From positions 5,263,182 through 5,327,181 of the forward strand of contig NC_087384.1 in NCBI RefSeq assembly GCF_963675165.1: a stretch of 64,000 bases of DNA, read 5' to 3'. The notes below the pieces were generated by a model, which was not told where the DNA came from, made no database searches, and saw only the letters and a program-made list of their open reading frames with translations. Positions 1-11,193 of the stretch are shown here, piece after piece. Within the stretch, counting starts at the first letter, position 1. Each line of letters opens with the position of its first letter. The DNA is from Halichondria panicea. Taxonomy: Eukaryota; Porifera; Demospongiae; Suberitida; Halichondriidae. The translations under genes and the position numbers were made by a program.

Positions 1-606
1 TTATACTGCGCTATATATATACTTGTTGTTTCTAGTATCTTGGGTTGAAATGACCAACCTGACCAGCCTGACCACTTGCTACGGTCTTGGTGTGTGTGTG
101 TGGCCAAAAGTCTAGGAGCAGAGCAAATAAATAAATGAATAAGGTACACAGGGACAGGTGACACCTCAGAATTGTGGCCAATGTTTGTTTATCCACTTAG
201 ATGGTCATGAATATTGGGCATTTGAAATTTGAATGTTTGAATGAGTCGGCAGGAAGTCTAGTGCTAGTATTGTGAATAAAGTAAACAGCTCTATACACTC
301 TTAAGAATCTAAGCCTATAATGTGAATTAAATATAGCAACAGACATGTTGTATTGTGTGGTGGGTGGTTTGTTTTTCATCATTACACAACATAAACAATA
401 ATTATATACGCAGAAGGTAATGTACAATTATGTAACGACTTGTGCAGTAATGAATTCTATTCCACACTGCACGTGATTAAGTGCAAAACAAGCTGTCAGT
501 GAGCTGAATGGTATGTGCAGTTATCCATATACGGCACGTGATTAACAATAATGCAATAGCTGAGCCAAAGCAGTTGAGTCCATAGTCAAGTAAAGATCTA
601 AGAGAA

Positions 607-1440
607 ATGGCGCAAGAGTTCCCTCTAGCTGAAACAGACGGAATTGGTAAATATCTACAACAAGAGTATGGTCCGCCTAAGCCTCCAAATACACATATTG
701 GATGCTTCTACATCAGTCTTGGACATGAAATTAGTAAGTCTCCAATGACTCAACCCTAAGCAATTGATACCCTAAACGGCATACCAGGCCTAACCATATG
801 GGGCAAAACAGAGCCAGGAATCATTTTCCTTATAAACCCCGAAGCAACAGCACCTAATGAACGTGTACGAGAAGCTGATATAAACGAAACTATTCGATTG
901 AAATTGATTACGAAATTAAGGGAACTACACAAAAACTACTACTCCCCGCTCCCAATCCATATCATGTTTAGCAGAGCTTGTTTGTACACTGATGAAGATA
1001 ACAAACGTGCTAGCAGCCATGAGATAACAACAGAAAATATTGGGGAAATTATCAAAAGCGTGTATGAGAATGATGCTGCAGGAAACACCCACATCGAATG
1101 CTTTTACCTTTTCGTACAAGCAGTTCTCGATGGGGAAATATTTCAAATTAATGACAAAGACGTAAATGTGCACAGTGGCGCTTTAGAAGAGCTCAAAACA
1201 CTACTGGGAGATTGGAAATCAGTTGAACCTCGAGCAACATGGCCAGGAAAATTTTTTGGCTATTTTCCAAAGGGAATGCAACCGATGACAGAACGAGAGA
1301 GGGAGAAAATACTCAACGGAGAAGTACGAATGCCTCTTATTAAAAGATTGGAAGCTAAGCTTTTAAATGTTACTCTGAGAGGTGGTTCAAAGATAAAAAT
1401 TAAAGTTATAATCACACGAGCTTGCAAATACACATCCTAA
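607..1440 (+). pseudogene. Subfamily A two-half-domain gene with one in-frame stop
   Basis: This is a family copy that reads open from ATG 607 (GAAATGG context, as in intact A genes) for 50 codons, meets TAA at 757-759, then continues in the same frame for 226 codons to TAA 1438-1440. The first half carries HIGCFYIS, then WGKTEPG, and ends IMFSRACLY. The second half carries HIECFYLFVQAV, WPGKFFGYFPKG, TEREREKILNGEVRMPL and ends IITRACKYTS. Comparison with the copy at 45441 puts the stop where a glutamate codon would be expected, so GAA to TAA is the simplest explanation. No other damage is visible, so it may be a recent pseudogene, a null allele, or a sequencing error. The family is unknown to me. 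I see no canonical module A or B upstream, only CACGTGATTAA at about 470 and 535. Confidence 0.85.
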
Positions 1441-2120
1441 ACGATTGTGTATACATACTTGACAATTGTATATAATTATAGGTGGCAGTTATAGTGACTA
1501 AAAATATGTTGTGTGTTCAAAGTACAATATATACGTATAATTATGTACATATATACGACCAAATAGTGGTACAGTTTTTGTAATTGTCATGCATTAATTT
1601 AAAAATAACGTATGTAATAAGCCTATAAGTACCAATACTTTGGGCCTCAGCTCAATGAAGCTGCCACCATTCATGCAAGCACATTGCATTGTATATACGT
1701 ATACAAAGCTCAATGTGTACCTTACTCAAAAGTACTCGATATAGGCACCATTCTATGCACACATCTATAATTATATCTTACTGTGTACAATAACAATATA
1801 CATACATGCAGCCTCATACAAGGTGTATTGAATACGTCTATAGCAACAGACAACATGTTGTGTGGGTGGTTTGGCTCACAGTGAAACCCTATACGTATAT
1901 AGTATCAAGGTATGTGTGCTGTATATAAACATTAATTTTATATCCAGAAATCGAGGCTGACAGCTATCTATACATATTTAAAATTCATATTGTGTGGGAG
2001 TATCGTTAAAAATTAGGAACAAAGAAAATATGAATACAGGCTATACATACCATAATTATACATTTACTACACGTGCAGTTATAAGCAGTGAACATTCATA
2101 CGTATATGTAGTTATACATG

Positions 2121-2143
2121 CACCGGATGTTGCATGTGACTAA
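2121..2143 (+). promoter_or_regulatory. Upstream module A
   Basis: A 23-base block, core CCGGATGTTGCATGTGACTA, lies about 125 bases before the ATG at 2268. The same core recurs upstream of other family genes (about 4219, 17593 in reverse, 31175, and diverged at 35445, 50442, 58066 and 59809). A role in transcription is inferred from recurrence and position only. Confidence 0.5.
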
Positions 2144-2267
2144 AGATTGATGTACATTTTATTCCAATCAAGTGCCTGCATTGGGAAAGAATCAGTAACT
2201 GCATGTGAGCTTCAACTGAGAGATTCCAGTATTATACATAAACAGTGTAGTAATTATAAGTGGAGAA

Positions 2268-3068
2268 ATGGCAGAGCAACTAGCTCCAACTGACAGTATT
2301 GGTATTCATCTAAAAGAAGAGTATGGTTCTAAGCCTCCAAATACACATATTGGATGCTTCTACATCAAGCTTGGACAAGAAATTTGTCAGTATCCCAGGA
2401 TTCTACTAAAAGCAATTGATGCCCTCAAAAGTATACTAGGATCGACCAAATGGGGAAAAACAGATCCAGGAGTATTTTTCTTCAAAGCCCCAGAAACAAC
2501 AACAACTGATGAACGTAAACACGAGGAAGAGATGAACGCTCAAATTCGGGAGAAGTTGATGACAGATTTGCAAGGACATGATACTGGCATCCATATCATA
2601 CTTAGTAGAGCATGTTTATACACAGAAAATAGCCGTGAGATAACAACAGAGGAAATCGGGGAAAAATTAACATACGTGTGTGAGCACAACGTCACAGGAA
2701 GCACCCACATCGACTATTTTTACCTTTTCATACAAGCAGTTGTCAGAGAGGAAAGCTTTGACAAGAAACAAGCCAAAATAAAGAATGAAAAGGTGCAAAG
2801 TAAGGCTTTGGAAGAGCTCAAAACACTACCGGGAAATTGGAAATCAGTGAAACCCCAAGAAACATGGCCAGGAACATTTTTTGGCTTTTTTCCAAACGGA
2901 TTAAATGAACGACACCGGGAGGAACTACTTAACGGGGAGGTACGAATACCTCTTATTGAAAGATTGGAAGCTAAACTTGAAGGTAAGAAGATTCATGACA
3001 GTCTTGGCCTGGAGCTAAAAGTTCAGGTCATAATCACACGAGCTTGCAAATACACACCAACAGAATGA
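2268..3068 (+). CDS. Subfamily A two-half-domain protein, 266 aa
   Basis: This is an intact single-exon gene of unrecognised function. Half one is residues 1 to about 122: DSIGIHLKEEYGS, THIGCFYIKLGQEI, WGKTDPGVFFF, DERKHEEEMNAQIRE and IILSRACLY. Half two is about 128 to 266: EITTEEIGEKL, THIDYFYLFIQAV, LPGNWKSV, TWPGTFFGFFPNG, NERHREELLNGEVRIPL and VIITRACKYT. The two halves align with each other, which implies an internal duplication. It is hydrophilic, with no signal peptide or membrane helix, so a cytosolic location is inferred. The ATG at 2268 is chosen because it matches the GAAATGGCA start of sister genes. Module A lies about 125 bases upstream. The second half is interrupted by a charged Lys/Glu stretch, as in other A members. 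Confidence 0.85.
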   Translation: MAEQLAPTDSIGIHLKEEYGSKPPNTHIGCFYIKLGQEICQYPRILLKAIDALKSILGSTKWGKTDPGVFFFKAPETTTTDERKHEEEMNAQIREKLMTDLQGHDTGIHIILSRACLYTENSREITTEEIGEKLTYVCEHNVTGSTHIDYFYLFIQAVVREESFDKKQAKIKNEKVQSKALEELKTLPGNWKSVKPQETWPGTFFGFFPNGLNERHREELLNGEVRIPLIERLEAKLEGKKIHDSLGLELKVQVIITRACKYTPTE

Positions 3069-3354
3069 ACACATCCTAACAATTTGATATTTGAACATAC
3101 GGTAGTTAGCAATGATTGTGACAAACATTTTATTCACCTGTTTGTGTTTTGACAGTACAATTGTGATTGCATTTGAGTGTGATGCACCACTCAAACACAT
3201 TGCATACAAAGCTCTAATCTATGTACTACGTATGTAAATTTTTAATTCAAAAGTACTAAGTACTTAATTTATCTACGCACACAGGGATAAAACAATAGCA
3301 TATAATACTAAAGTGTGTGTGTCGTCTAAAAGTCTAATTTAACTATAATTAAGC

Positions 3355-3525
3355 AAGTGTATAAATGTACAAGGTACACGGCTCATTAACGGGTGACACC
3401 TCAGAATTGTGGCCAATGTTTGTTTATCCACTTAGATGGTCATGAATATTGGGCATTTGAAATTTGAATTGAATATTTTTAACGAGTCGGCAGGAAGTCT
3501 AGTGCTAGTGTTATGAATACAGTAA
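3355..3525 (+). repeat. Dispersed spacer repeat R1
   Basis: R1 is a roughly 120-200 bp block recognised by GGTGACACCTCAGAATTGTG, TTATCCACTTAGATGGTCAT, TTTGAAATTTGAAT and GAGTCGGCAGGAAGTC. Other plus copies lie near 130-280, 6130-6335, 19425-19615, 33705-33910, 36765-36880, 37840-38030, 40535-40735, 40830-40955, 42290-42470, 49930-50160, 56985-57080 and 59185-59400. Minus copies lie near 14270-14475, 14800-14900 and 17215-17300. It sits in spacers between family genes and no protein is readable in it. Confidence 0.8.
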
Positions 3526-3706
3526 ACACTCATGCAGAGTGACTGTGCAATAAACAACAAACAATAAGCTGTAACTTCCTTAATGTTTTACAACACTGTC
3601 AGGACACCTAGGGGAGTATGTACAAAGACTGATTTAGAATAGCTATAATTATCATCATACCGGTATACACACAGTAAAGAAACATTATCATTGGTACCGT
3701 AAACAT

Positions 3707-3815
3707 GATCAGTAGCTCTATCATTCAGAACCTGCACTTAATAGCTAGACCATTAGTCAATACAATTATTGACTAATGGTCTAGCTATTAAGTGCAGATT
3801 CTGAGCTACTGATCA
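3707..3815. repeat. Imperfect palindrome (repeat R4)
   Basis: Perfect 30-base arms (3732-3761 and 3768-3797) around a 6-base loop, with weaker pairing extending outwards through GATCAGTAGCTC. Single-arm versions occur at about 14060-14150 and 41150-41260, so the palindrome probably arose by inverted joining of a spacer repeat. Confidence 0.75.
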
Positions 3816-4218
3816 CTCTAAACATGTTAACATGGCTACAAATATATGCTACATACATGTACGTATCCGTTGAGCAGGATAGTGATTTATACTGTGCACC
3901 TGTTTACTAACAGAAGCCCTGTTATGTGAAGCCTATAGTAATGAGCAAAAAGCCCGATAGTTGTATGCAAGAAGACTATATCAAGGATGTCTAAAGTTAT
4001 GAATACGATTAGTAATAGGATGCTATAAATCATGTGATACTATAGTGTAACATCAGAATAAAATATCTAGTATGCAAGCAGAGACACGAACATTAATACA
4101 AGTTAAGACAGTTTACAGTGAGTATTTGAATGTGAGAGAGTTATATAATTCTGTTAACGTATAAAAATAATACTGTCAGTAACAGTACAACAGTACACGT
4201 TCAGACAATAGTTGCATG

Positions 4219-4241
4219 CACAGGATGTTACATGTGACTAA
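4219..4241 (+). promoter_or_regulatory. Upstream module A
   Basis: Variant of module A (CAGGATGTTACATGTGACTA) about 280 bases before the ATG at 4518. A second shared stretch follows at about 4390-4480 with ACTTCCCACTATAAAG. This stretch resembles the proximal regions of 31439, 50699 and 55320 and may hold a TATA-like core. Confidence 0.45.
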
Positions 4242-4517
4242 CTAAACCATGCAAGATATAAATTGATGTATTGTTTTGATCAACTATTTTATAAGCAAGT
4301 AAAGAGTACAGAATACACTCACTTCAGACAAGGACCGCATGCTATTTACAACCATAAAATCTCTGCTAGTATAAGACTTCAAGTTCAAAATATTATATAG
4401 AGTGATATAGACAATTAACTTCCCACTATAAAGTAGCAAATCAGAAAATTGTAAGTGTAGGAAAATCCGGCCTTATACTCAACGGAAGAATCCATTGGCA
4501 AGCAATTTGTGCAGAGC

Positions 4518-5360
4518 ATGGCAAGGAAAGAAATGGCAGTGACACTACTTACTGAAGAAATTGGTGATCACCTACAACAAGAATATGGTTCTGAGCCTCC
4601 AAGTACACACATTGGATGCTTCTACATCAAGCTTGGACAAGAGATTAGTAACTCTCCAATCAGCCAAAAAGAAGCACTTGATACCATCAACCGTTTTATG
4701 ATAGGTCCGAATCAATGGGTCAAATCAGTGGCAGGATGGGATGGAGTCCTTTTCTTTCAGAACTCAGAAGCAACAACGAATCCGAATAATGAACGCGACA
4801 TTGAATTAAAGATAAACGATACTATTCGACGGCCTATGATTACAGATTTCTATATCATGTTTAGTAGAGCTTGTCTGTACAAAGAGAATATGGAATATGC
4901 TAGCAGCCAGGAGATGACAACAGACAAGATTGGGGAAATTATGGAAAACGTGTACGAGCACAATACCATAGGAAGCACTCACATCGAATACTTCTACCTT
5001 TTTGTACAAGCTGTTGTCAGAGAAGAAAGCAGTGACACAAAACAGCGTACGATAAAGGACGAAAAGGTGCACATTGAGGCATTAGCAGTGCTAAAAACAC
5101 TACCAGGAGATTGGGAAGCAGTGGAACCTCAAACAATGTGGCCAGGAACATTTTTTGGCTTTTTTCCAAAGAAAATGCAACCAATGACAGAACGAGAGAG
5201 GGAGAAAATACTCAACGGGGAGGTACGAATGCCTCTTATTGAAAGATTGGGACCTAAGCTTGAAGAAATGAAGCTTATTAATGACCTGAAGCCAAAAGTT
5301 CAGGTTATAATAACACGAGCTTGTAAATACACCCCGATAATTAAAGAGGCCACATCCTAA
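4518..5360 (+). CDS. Subfamily A two-half-domain protein, 280 aa
   Basis: Intact single-exon family gene. Two ATGs in good context are possible: 4518 (AGCATGG) and 4533 (GAAATGG). The latter aligns with the starts at 607, 2268 and 45441 and would give 275 aa. An upstream GTG at 4509 is in frame but is not expected to be used in an animal. Half one has IGDHLQQEYGSEPP, HIGCFYIKLGQEI, WDGVLFF and IMFSRACLY. Half two has HIEYFYLFVQAVVREE, MWPGTFFGFFPKK, TEREREKILNGEVRMPL and VIITRACKYTP. The closest relative in the window is the disrupted gene at 50699, which shares the extended amino end, the IKDEKVHIEALAVLK segment and the C-terminal IIKEATS. Function unknown. Confidence 0.87.
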   Translation: MARKEMAVTLLTEEIGDHLQQEYGSEPPSTHIGCFYIKLGQEISNSPISQKEALDTINRFMIGPNQWVKSVAGWDGVLFFQNSEATTNPNNERDIELKINDTIRRPMITDFYIMFSRACLYKENMEYASSQEMTTDKIGEIMENVYEHNTIGSTHIEYFYLFVQAVVREESSDTKQRTIKDEKVHIEALAVLKTLPGDWEAVEPQTMWPGTFFGFFPKKMQPMTEREREKILNGEVRMPLIERLGPKLEEMKLINDLKPKVQVIITRACKYTPIIKEATS

Positions 5361-6741
5361 CTGAACAGATTATAATTGTTGGATTAATTTTTGTAACAGA
5401 GTATTGATATACACATGCAGTTTTGCGATTGTTTTTGTAGAAGTGGAAATTAGCTCTTACCTATAGTACTAATAATTATGAAATTAGCTCTTACGTATAG
5501 TACTAATAATTATGACACTCAGTTTCTTATAACATTATAGACAGGTCACAGATCAAACTGGGTGGGGGCCCAGCCACCATTCCAGCACATACTGTTAACA
5601 TAAATTATGTGTGTATACACGTCTACAACTTGAAAAGTAGCTTTTATCTATGCACACAGGGATATGCTGTTGTCACACTTTGGCTGTCAATATTACATGA
5701 ATAGAAGGTACAGTCATGGGTTATTCCATACGAATAGCAAAACACTTCGTAAGTGGCCCCTCATGCAAAACTGTGGTCATAAACATTAATTCTTATATCG
5801 TTTAAAGTCTATTTGTGTTGAGTTTGAGCTTCATGATGTTGTCATAACTTTGTCGTACTTACACTGAAATTCACGTTTCATGGGATTCCTTGCCTATAAA
5901 AAGCGCTTCAGAATCTATATCTATTATGCTGTAGAGCTGATAAGCTTAAACCAGCTAAAGGATATATTCCATGTACATGCAGATTTGTTCAATCAAAACA
6001 TGATCAAAAGTACTCGATAAGCACTACTAATCTATATATATATATGCACCCAGGAATACACTGTTACACAACAGTTTCAAGTATGCCATCACTAAAATGA
6101 TGTTACTGCATGTGTGTGTGCAGTTGTCAGTGTGTGTGTGTGTCGTCAAAAGTCTAGGAACTAATTAGCAAATGAATACTAGGTACACGGGTCATTCAAC
6201 ACTTAATGGGTGACACCTTAGAATTGTGGCCAAATATTCGCTTATCCACTTATAGATGGTCATAATTGGGCACTTGAAATTTGAATGTTTAAACGAGTCG
6301 GCAGGAATTAGTCTGTATAGTGCAGTATTGTGAATTCCAGAATGGAGAGCCAATTTTTACTTATCAGAATTTGGATATACCATAATATAGACTCGGTCAA
6401 CAGAGTGTGAGTTGACATTAATCGCGCTTTGCCATGCTACATTCGTATCCGTTGAGCAAGGCAGTGAGTGACTTACTGTTACACATGAAGTATACTATAT
6501 TCATGAACGCAGAAATCTGTTGACATGCAGTATTATGTGAGGCCTATAATAATTATTATGACATTAAACAAAGCCAGTTAGAAATTTTTACGCAGGGAGT
6601 TTACCCGGTAAGTACATACATGATTATTTTTACGCCCTATTACATTCTACACATACCTATTGTCAGCAAAAGTCTAGAACAATAAGTCTGTAAATATGGT
6701 ATTGTCTATATAATTATAGCACTCATAAGTAACAGCTCACA

Positions 6742-6772
6742 CACGTCATGGTTTTGGCCATAAAAGTAGCCA
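6742..6772 (+). promoter_or_regulatory. Upstream module B
   Basis: Block with ACACGTCATGGTTTTGGC and CCATAAAAGTA, about 85 bases before the ATG at 6850. The same block precedes 20129, 34379, 45441 and 60562 and, in reverse, 13230. CCATAAAAG resembles a TATA box and CACGTG, present in several copies, an E-box; both roles are inferred. Confidence 0.5.
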
Positions 6773-6849
6773 CAATAACAAACAGCAATCTATAGCTGCT
6801 GACTACTTAAGTGACTCACATAGCTACAAAGTTTTGTCTGTACATTAAC

Positions 6850-7610
6850 ATGGAAAATAGAACTGCTAAAGTTGGAGCAATACTGGAGAGAGAGAGTACG
6901 GTCATCTACAGGATCAGAATCTACATATTGAATACTTTTTCCTCATACTTGGAACAAAACTTCTTGGCAAACGAGATGAAATCATTGACACATTGGGCGG
7001 CACAGCTGCATGGGATACCCTCGGGAAAAAAGGGCCTCAACTATTGTTTAGTACAGGTAAATATCTGAAAATATCAACATTTGAGACGGAGCGCCAACGA
7101 GAGGAGAGGCTCAATCTTCTTATTCGAGTGCCGTTACTTGCTAAATATGCTGACCCCCACAACCAACCACATATCATTGTCAGCCGTGTTTGCGAGTACA
7201 AAACAGAGCCTTTTCAAGTGGTCAAGAACAGCTTGAGTACTCCCGTGATAGAAAGCATTCTCAGAACCCCTAGCGACGAGCACTTGGATTATTTCTATCT
7301 TATGATAACACAACTTCCATTAACAGAAGTTGAGCTACCCTCGAGCGTGGAAGTTGTGCTACCCTCGAGCATCGATCTAGCACCACAAATTCCTGGAGAT
7401 TGGAAGGTAGTTGAGCCTGACGCCGCTTTTCCACTCACATTCATCAGCTATTTTCCCAAAAAACTTTTAAAAACGGAGCGTCAGAGAGAGTGGCGACTGA
7501 ACAAAGAAGTCCGAATACCTCTTAAGAAATGCCAGAATATACCTCTTAGACTACCAGAGAAACTTGTTAATATTGTGTTCACACGTGCTTGCATATACAC
7601 AAATATGTAG
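6850..7610 (+). pseudogene. Subfamily B gene broken by a 2-bp insertion
   Basis: Duplicate of the intact gene at 20129. From ATG 6850 the reading frame is lost within 20 codons, where the GA run (CTGGAGAGAGAGAGTACGG) has two bases more than the intact copy. The correct frame then stays open from about 6890 to TAG at 7608-7610. It retains LGTKLLGKRDEI, AWDTLGKKGPQLLF, ERQREERLN, VSRVCEY, DEHLDYFYLMITQ, ERQREWRLNKEVRIPL and FTRACIYTNM. It also has a small internal duplication (VELPSS then VVLPSS) and a shortened stretch before the final strand. Replication slippage in the GA run is the likely cause. Confidence 0.87.
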
Positions 7611-8023
7611 ATCGCAGAATGCACAATCTCATAATAATTACAAGCGAGAAGTTTAAGAACAGTACATAGTACTTTAGGACAGACACTAATCGAGCAATGT
7701 ATAATTATTTTTTGTATCAAAGGTTTTTTAGCAACGATTGTTGCAAGCGTGCGCTTGCTAATGCCTCTCGCCATAGTGTTTTTGCTTTCGCTCAAAGTAT
7801 TAGAGTGTTATAGAAGAGGTATATAATTTGCAATGTGATTTTAAATAAGTGTTATCCCCAAATGTGTATGAATGACTGTATACAATTGAAACCACGGTGA
7901 TTATAGACAAACCTCGTCCTCAAAGCTGCTGTGTGGGGGGCTGCAGTTGTGGTTTCAGGTGAGGTCTGCATGGCGATGGAATGATACTAATTTCGATATC
8001 TGCATGAGAATTGCACATAATAC

Positions 8024-8208
8024 CAAGGGCGTATAAAGAGAGAGGGATGTCTAAAAACATTGCATGTGCACTTTATACTCTAGACTAGCCTCATTTTTAC
8101 TCTATGCCCTAGTGGGCTGTTGGCTAAATATAGCATATCCTGCTGACTCATCAATAATACGACGCATACATTGTGAGTTGCATGCCCTCTTCTCTTTATA
8201 CGCCCTTG
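8024..8208. mobile_element. MITE, 185 bp, with 7-bp target duplication
   Basis: Terminal inverted repeats CAAGGGCGTATAAAGAGAGA and its complement bound the element. Direct ATAATAC copies flank it (8017-8023 and 8209-8215). The duplicated copy lies at about 22132-22300. No coding capacity. Confidence 0.75.
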
Positions 8209-8379
8209 ATAATACGTGTATATATATGCAATCCAAAGAAGCTTGCAATTCACAACTATGCATGCCATCAACATAATTAAATGGGTCAAAATATTCATGC
8301 ACTCTTGGACAAATGTATACATCTACAGAGCTATAGCACCATTATGTCGCAACCCAGGCATGCATGGGTTATATTATTA

Positions 8380-8660
8380 TAGCTAGCACCATAGTACACG
8401 TCGCGTATCCACGGCTAACCCATGCAATAATGTACCCCCTCTCCCAGAGTACCTATAGCACCACAGACTGTGGTACAGTATACGTGGCATGCCCATGGAT
8501 CACCAATAGTGTACAGCACGTATACATGTGCACCCTCTACATGTATACCTATCTATAGCACCATAGTACACGTGGCATACCAAAATTGGAGAGGCAAACT
8601 TGAGCTTGTGACTGGAACAAAAAAGAACCACCTCAGGACAAGAACTGTTTAATAGGAACA
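8380..8660. other. Non-coding stretch with short recurring motif
   Basis: The motif TAGCACCATAGTACACGTGG or variants occur three times here and again in the duplicate at about 22490-22690. No gene is supported. From here to 9500 I see no coding sequence. Confidence 0.5.
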
Positions 8661-9516
8661 CATCCTTCAACGGAAGAAACCGAGGATAAAATGGGACTTG
8701 CGATCAGGTGGTAGTCGTGGTACCAGTCCTACTGGGGGATTGTAGGTGCTCATGCAATTGCAAAGGTTCAAGCTAGTCTCATAAACATTAAATAATGCTC
8801 TATCTACCATTCATGTATAGTGTTACCAGTATCTTCCAGTTGATCTTGTCTTTTTGTAGTTCATTATGGTAAAGATCCTTAGTTTTATATTAGAGATTTT
8901 GGTAGTCTGTAAAAAAAAGGGGGTGCAGATCTGCATGCTAAGTTATATATAACAACCTATACATGTAGATCTACAAGGTGATTCTCTCATATAGTAATAA
9001 TGCAGCTACAGCCTGCCATGCATGGGGATTGCAAATCAAAAGAAACGATAATTACTCGGAGCATGCATGCAGTCCCCTGAAAACTGCATGTTTATGGCTC
9101 TATAATTATATGTAGCAATCGGTGGACTTAGATGCGGATCGAGATAATACCCTCACGACAGGATGTCCGTTAGAGAGTCTTTATTGAAATAAGCAAAAAA
9201 TTAATAGAAGACTGCCTGAGCAGTGCGAGTGTATATGCCAAACAGCTGAATCTGACGCTATAATAGCGGCTATTGCAGAGGACTCAAGCAAATTACAAAA
9301 GCTGGTTCCCATGAAAACACTGAAAAATTGAGTGAACAAGAAGGACTGGTGTACCTTAATTGATCACACCTCTATAAAGCCATTACTTCCAATGCCGAAC
9401 AAGACAAGTACAAGACGTACATGCAATGCCTTGTCCACGCTATACATACTCTTACTCCCACATGCCCTCACACCCACAAACACATAGAGAAATATATGAA
9501 GTACTGCATGCTAGCT

Positions 9517-9800
9517 ATGTATGGCATCAGATATGACCCAAAAAACAGACTATTTTAACAATTTCTGTACATGATAAAAATCATAAAATCATAATTAATG
9601 CTTAAGATGGAGGGCATTTTGAGTTTAAATTGTAGTGACATAGATCCTATAATTATAATGGTATGTATGGCATCAGATATGACCCAAAGTCAATAACAAG
9701 TTCTGTACATGATAAAAATCATAAAATCATAATCAATGCTTAAGATGGAGGGCATTTTGTTGGAGTTTAAATTGTAGTGACATTAGATCCTAATGGTATT
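9517..9800. repeat. 141-bp tandem duplication
   Basis: Two head-to-tail copies starting at GTATGGCATCAGATATGACC. The same pair is present at about 23607-23905, so the tandem event predates the segmental duplication. Confidence 0.75.
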
Positions 9801-10111
9801 CACGTTACGTGGTTCTTTGCTTGCATTCCAAGTACACACTGGCATGGTGCAGCTGTTGCTTGGTGACTGTTTCTAGAGAACCCCAACACCTGCAAATGAG
9901 TGCACATAATTATACAGTAGAAGCCAAATTAAAGTTTCTGTTTCATTTGTGTAGTACTCTGCGTTTGTTTTGATTCTGTGCACGCAAGCAAAACAATCGT
10001 TTGGTGCATGTGCAATCAAGCTTGCAATGTGTTGGTTACACAAACCGCTAATTGGATTCGTAGTAATTAAGGCAATTGCTACATGTACATTGTACATGCT
10101 GCAATGTATAC

Positions 10112-10396
10112 AGTACTTATTCGATTTAAGGAGACACTTAATTGCGAAGCCAGAGGTCATTTCTTTTGTTGAAAAGTTATGTTGAAGTCTTGGTGTCGCA
10201 TATTTAGAGGGTCGCATCTATCCTCGATTACAGGCCGCTTCATGTTTCGAGTGGCCTGGAATCGAGGCTATGGTTTGACCTCTATTTAGGATGCGACATA
10301 AACGTTTTTTGAACGCAGCAGTCGCTACTTGAAAATTGCCTAAGATCGAGAGTGTCGCATATTTGGAGGGTCGCCTTAAATCGAATGAGTACGGTA
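10112..10396. mobile_element. MITE with TACCGTACTTATTCGATTTA ends
   Basis: Inverted ends related to TACCGTACTTATTCGATTTA, with internal GTCGCATATTTAGAGGGTCG blocks. The paralogous copy is at 24227-24540 and a left-hand partial copy at about 43493-43640. Confidence 0.7.
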
Positions 10397-10569
10397 ACCA
10401 CGAAACCACTGAGTAAGTACGTAGGCGAAAACGGGCCTTTGCATGCAATTTAATCAGCTATCTACCCAAATGGAACAGAAACTTAGTGATAGGATGCAAG
10501 AGGCAATAATAATTATGCAGTGGATCGAAGGAGAAGTGTAATGCGAAATTGAGAAAGCAATAATTTTGT

Positions 10570-11193
10570 TGATCGAGACGCACCTTTTCAGTTCTTTGTC
10601 ATCAGTAGACTCAGCGAAGGAGGTCACCTGATTCATGAGAGACATTGTAATTGTTCTACTCGAATGTGAGTTAACTAGTATCATTATGGCTAGTTTGGGG
10701 CGTATGTCCATCATGACATCTCCCAACACATCCTCACACTCCGCCAGTTTCTCCGACAGTTGCCCTAGTAACAAAAAGAGCACAAATAACCTCACTGCCT
10801 GCCAATGAAGGATGCCGGGCTATTCCTTAATTGCTAGGTTAAAGACTTAATTATAATTGACACACTTCATTTGTAGTAAACACGTCTACACCTTTACTGT
10901 GGGCTCTTACAAAGCTTTGACTACTCATTTCCTGTACCACACAAACATGATCTTCTATATACAAAATCACCAAGGAAAAAGGGAAAATCTCACTACAACA
11001 GACTAGATGTCATGCCCCAAGGTATCCTTCTATTCACATGATTGTATAGAGTAGATTTCCCCTCACCTTCATCCACTGGCAGTATTCCATGTAGATCCAT
11101 GTCGTGTCTGGTGGCATCCAGAGCTCTCGCCATGGCAACATAGCTCCTCTCCAGATGAGCAATGCTTGAGACCACTGGACCAAGACCTTGCAG
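10570..11193 (-). pseudogene. HAUS8-like 3' exon remnant (segmental duplicate)
   Basis: This holds copies of the last recognised exons of the gene at 24796-30700. Exon 8-like is at 11067-11193 (LERSYVAMARALDATRHDM, intact splice sites). Exon 9-like begins at 10764 (QLSEKLAECEDVLGDVMMD), followed by an exon 10-like segment (VTSFAESTD) that lacks 27 bases and is in part less consistent. Upstream, homology jumps from exon 8 to sequence matching 25965 onwards, so exon 7 is deleted. No earlier exons are present. The splice sites are still canonical, so decay is recent. It is probably not a functional gene. Confidence 0.75.

Noticed and set aside
4509-4517. GTG start for the 4518 gene (and TTG starts for 35534, 6993 and 31403 frames)
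   Set aside because: Non-ATG starts are not expected here; in-frame ATGs with good context align across the family.
8080-8322. Small frames around the MITE at 8.0-8.3 kb
   Set aside because: They follow the MITE inverted repeats and are not kept in the duplicate.
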